Shown here one piece after another: positions 5,021-5,042 of a stretch of 5,042 bases of DNA (position 1 is its first letter; each line of letters opens with the position of its first letter). The stretch spans positions 1 through 5,042 of the forward strand of contig DAOTTI010000170.1 of assembly GCA_034437795.1 (NCBI GenBank). Reading direction: 5' to 3'. Source of the stretch: DAOTTI01 sp034437795 (GTDB lineage Bacteria; Chloroflexota; UBA11872; UBA12225). The translations under genes and the position numbers were made by a program. The notes under the pieces are model-generated. The model made no database searches and had not been told where the DNA came from. It worked only from the letters and a program-made list of their open reading frames with translations.

Positions 5021-5042
5021 ATGCCATTGCGTTTGAACTTCA
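5021..5042 (+). CDS. Start of a divergent gene, cut by the window edge; product unknown
   Basis: Only MPLRLNF and one extra base are visible. The start is supported by AAGGAG 10 nt upstream and by the absence of any good minus-strand gene over the same bases. It would be divergent from the reductase, sharing a 421-bp intergenic region with it. Seven residues are too few to suggest a product. Confidence 0.55.

Noticed and set aside
4743..5027. A 94-codon minus-strand open frame in the divergent intergenic region.
   Set aside because: It has no ribosome binding site or recognisable domain. It also overlaps the leader and start of the better supported plus-strand gene at 5021.

Overview
This is a GC-rich bacterial window, roughly 65-70% GC by eye. 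Nearly all of its coding sequence is on the minus strand. It has no rRNA, tRNA, CRISPR array, transposase or phage gene. No gene fixes the taxonomy. The short heptamer and inverted repeats between genes (1067-1249, 1438-1464, 4649-4745), the GC content and the REC-first hybrid kinase resemble what I recall of filamentous Chloroflexota such as the Roseiflexus/Kouleothrix group. That placement is a tentative inference.

Layout from the right edge, in minus-strand transcription order. An RmlD-type NAD(P)-dependent sugar-nucleotide reductase (4599-3718) is followed 12 bp later by a 131-residue helical protein resembling FlgN/FliT-type chaperones (3705-3310). After a further 82 bp comes a 587-residue protein (3227-1464) made of a long coiled coil, an Ala/Pro-rich linker and a C-terminal beta-alpha-beta-beta-alpha-beta domain. 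The short spacing and near-identical ribosome binding sites of the last two genes suggest one operon. A repeat-filled gap of 474 bp follows. Beyond it, a receiver-PAS-histidine kinase hybrid starts at 989 and runs off the left edge, so its kinase catalytic domain is not visible.

At the right edge, a divergent plus-strand gene appears to start at 5021 behind a good ribosome binding site, but only seven codons are visible. The 421-bp divergent intergenic region holds an array of seven GATC sites spaced 11, 23, 11, 11, 23 and 11 bp apart, and a perfect 9-bp-stem hairpin just before the divergent gene.

How the genes work together is inference only. A nucleotide-sugar enzyme is transcribed with two coiled-coil or helical proteins of unknown role, next to a sensory kinase. 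This could be a surface-polysaccharide, motility or cell-architecture locus. The most unusual items are the phased GATC array, the architecture of the large coiled-coil protein with its 28-residue internal duplication, and the FlgN-like gene with no flagellar genes in sight.
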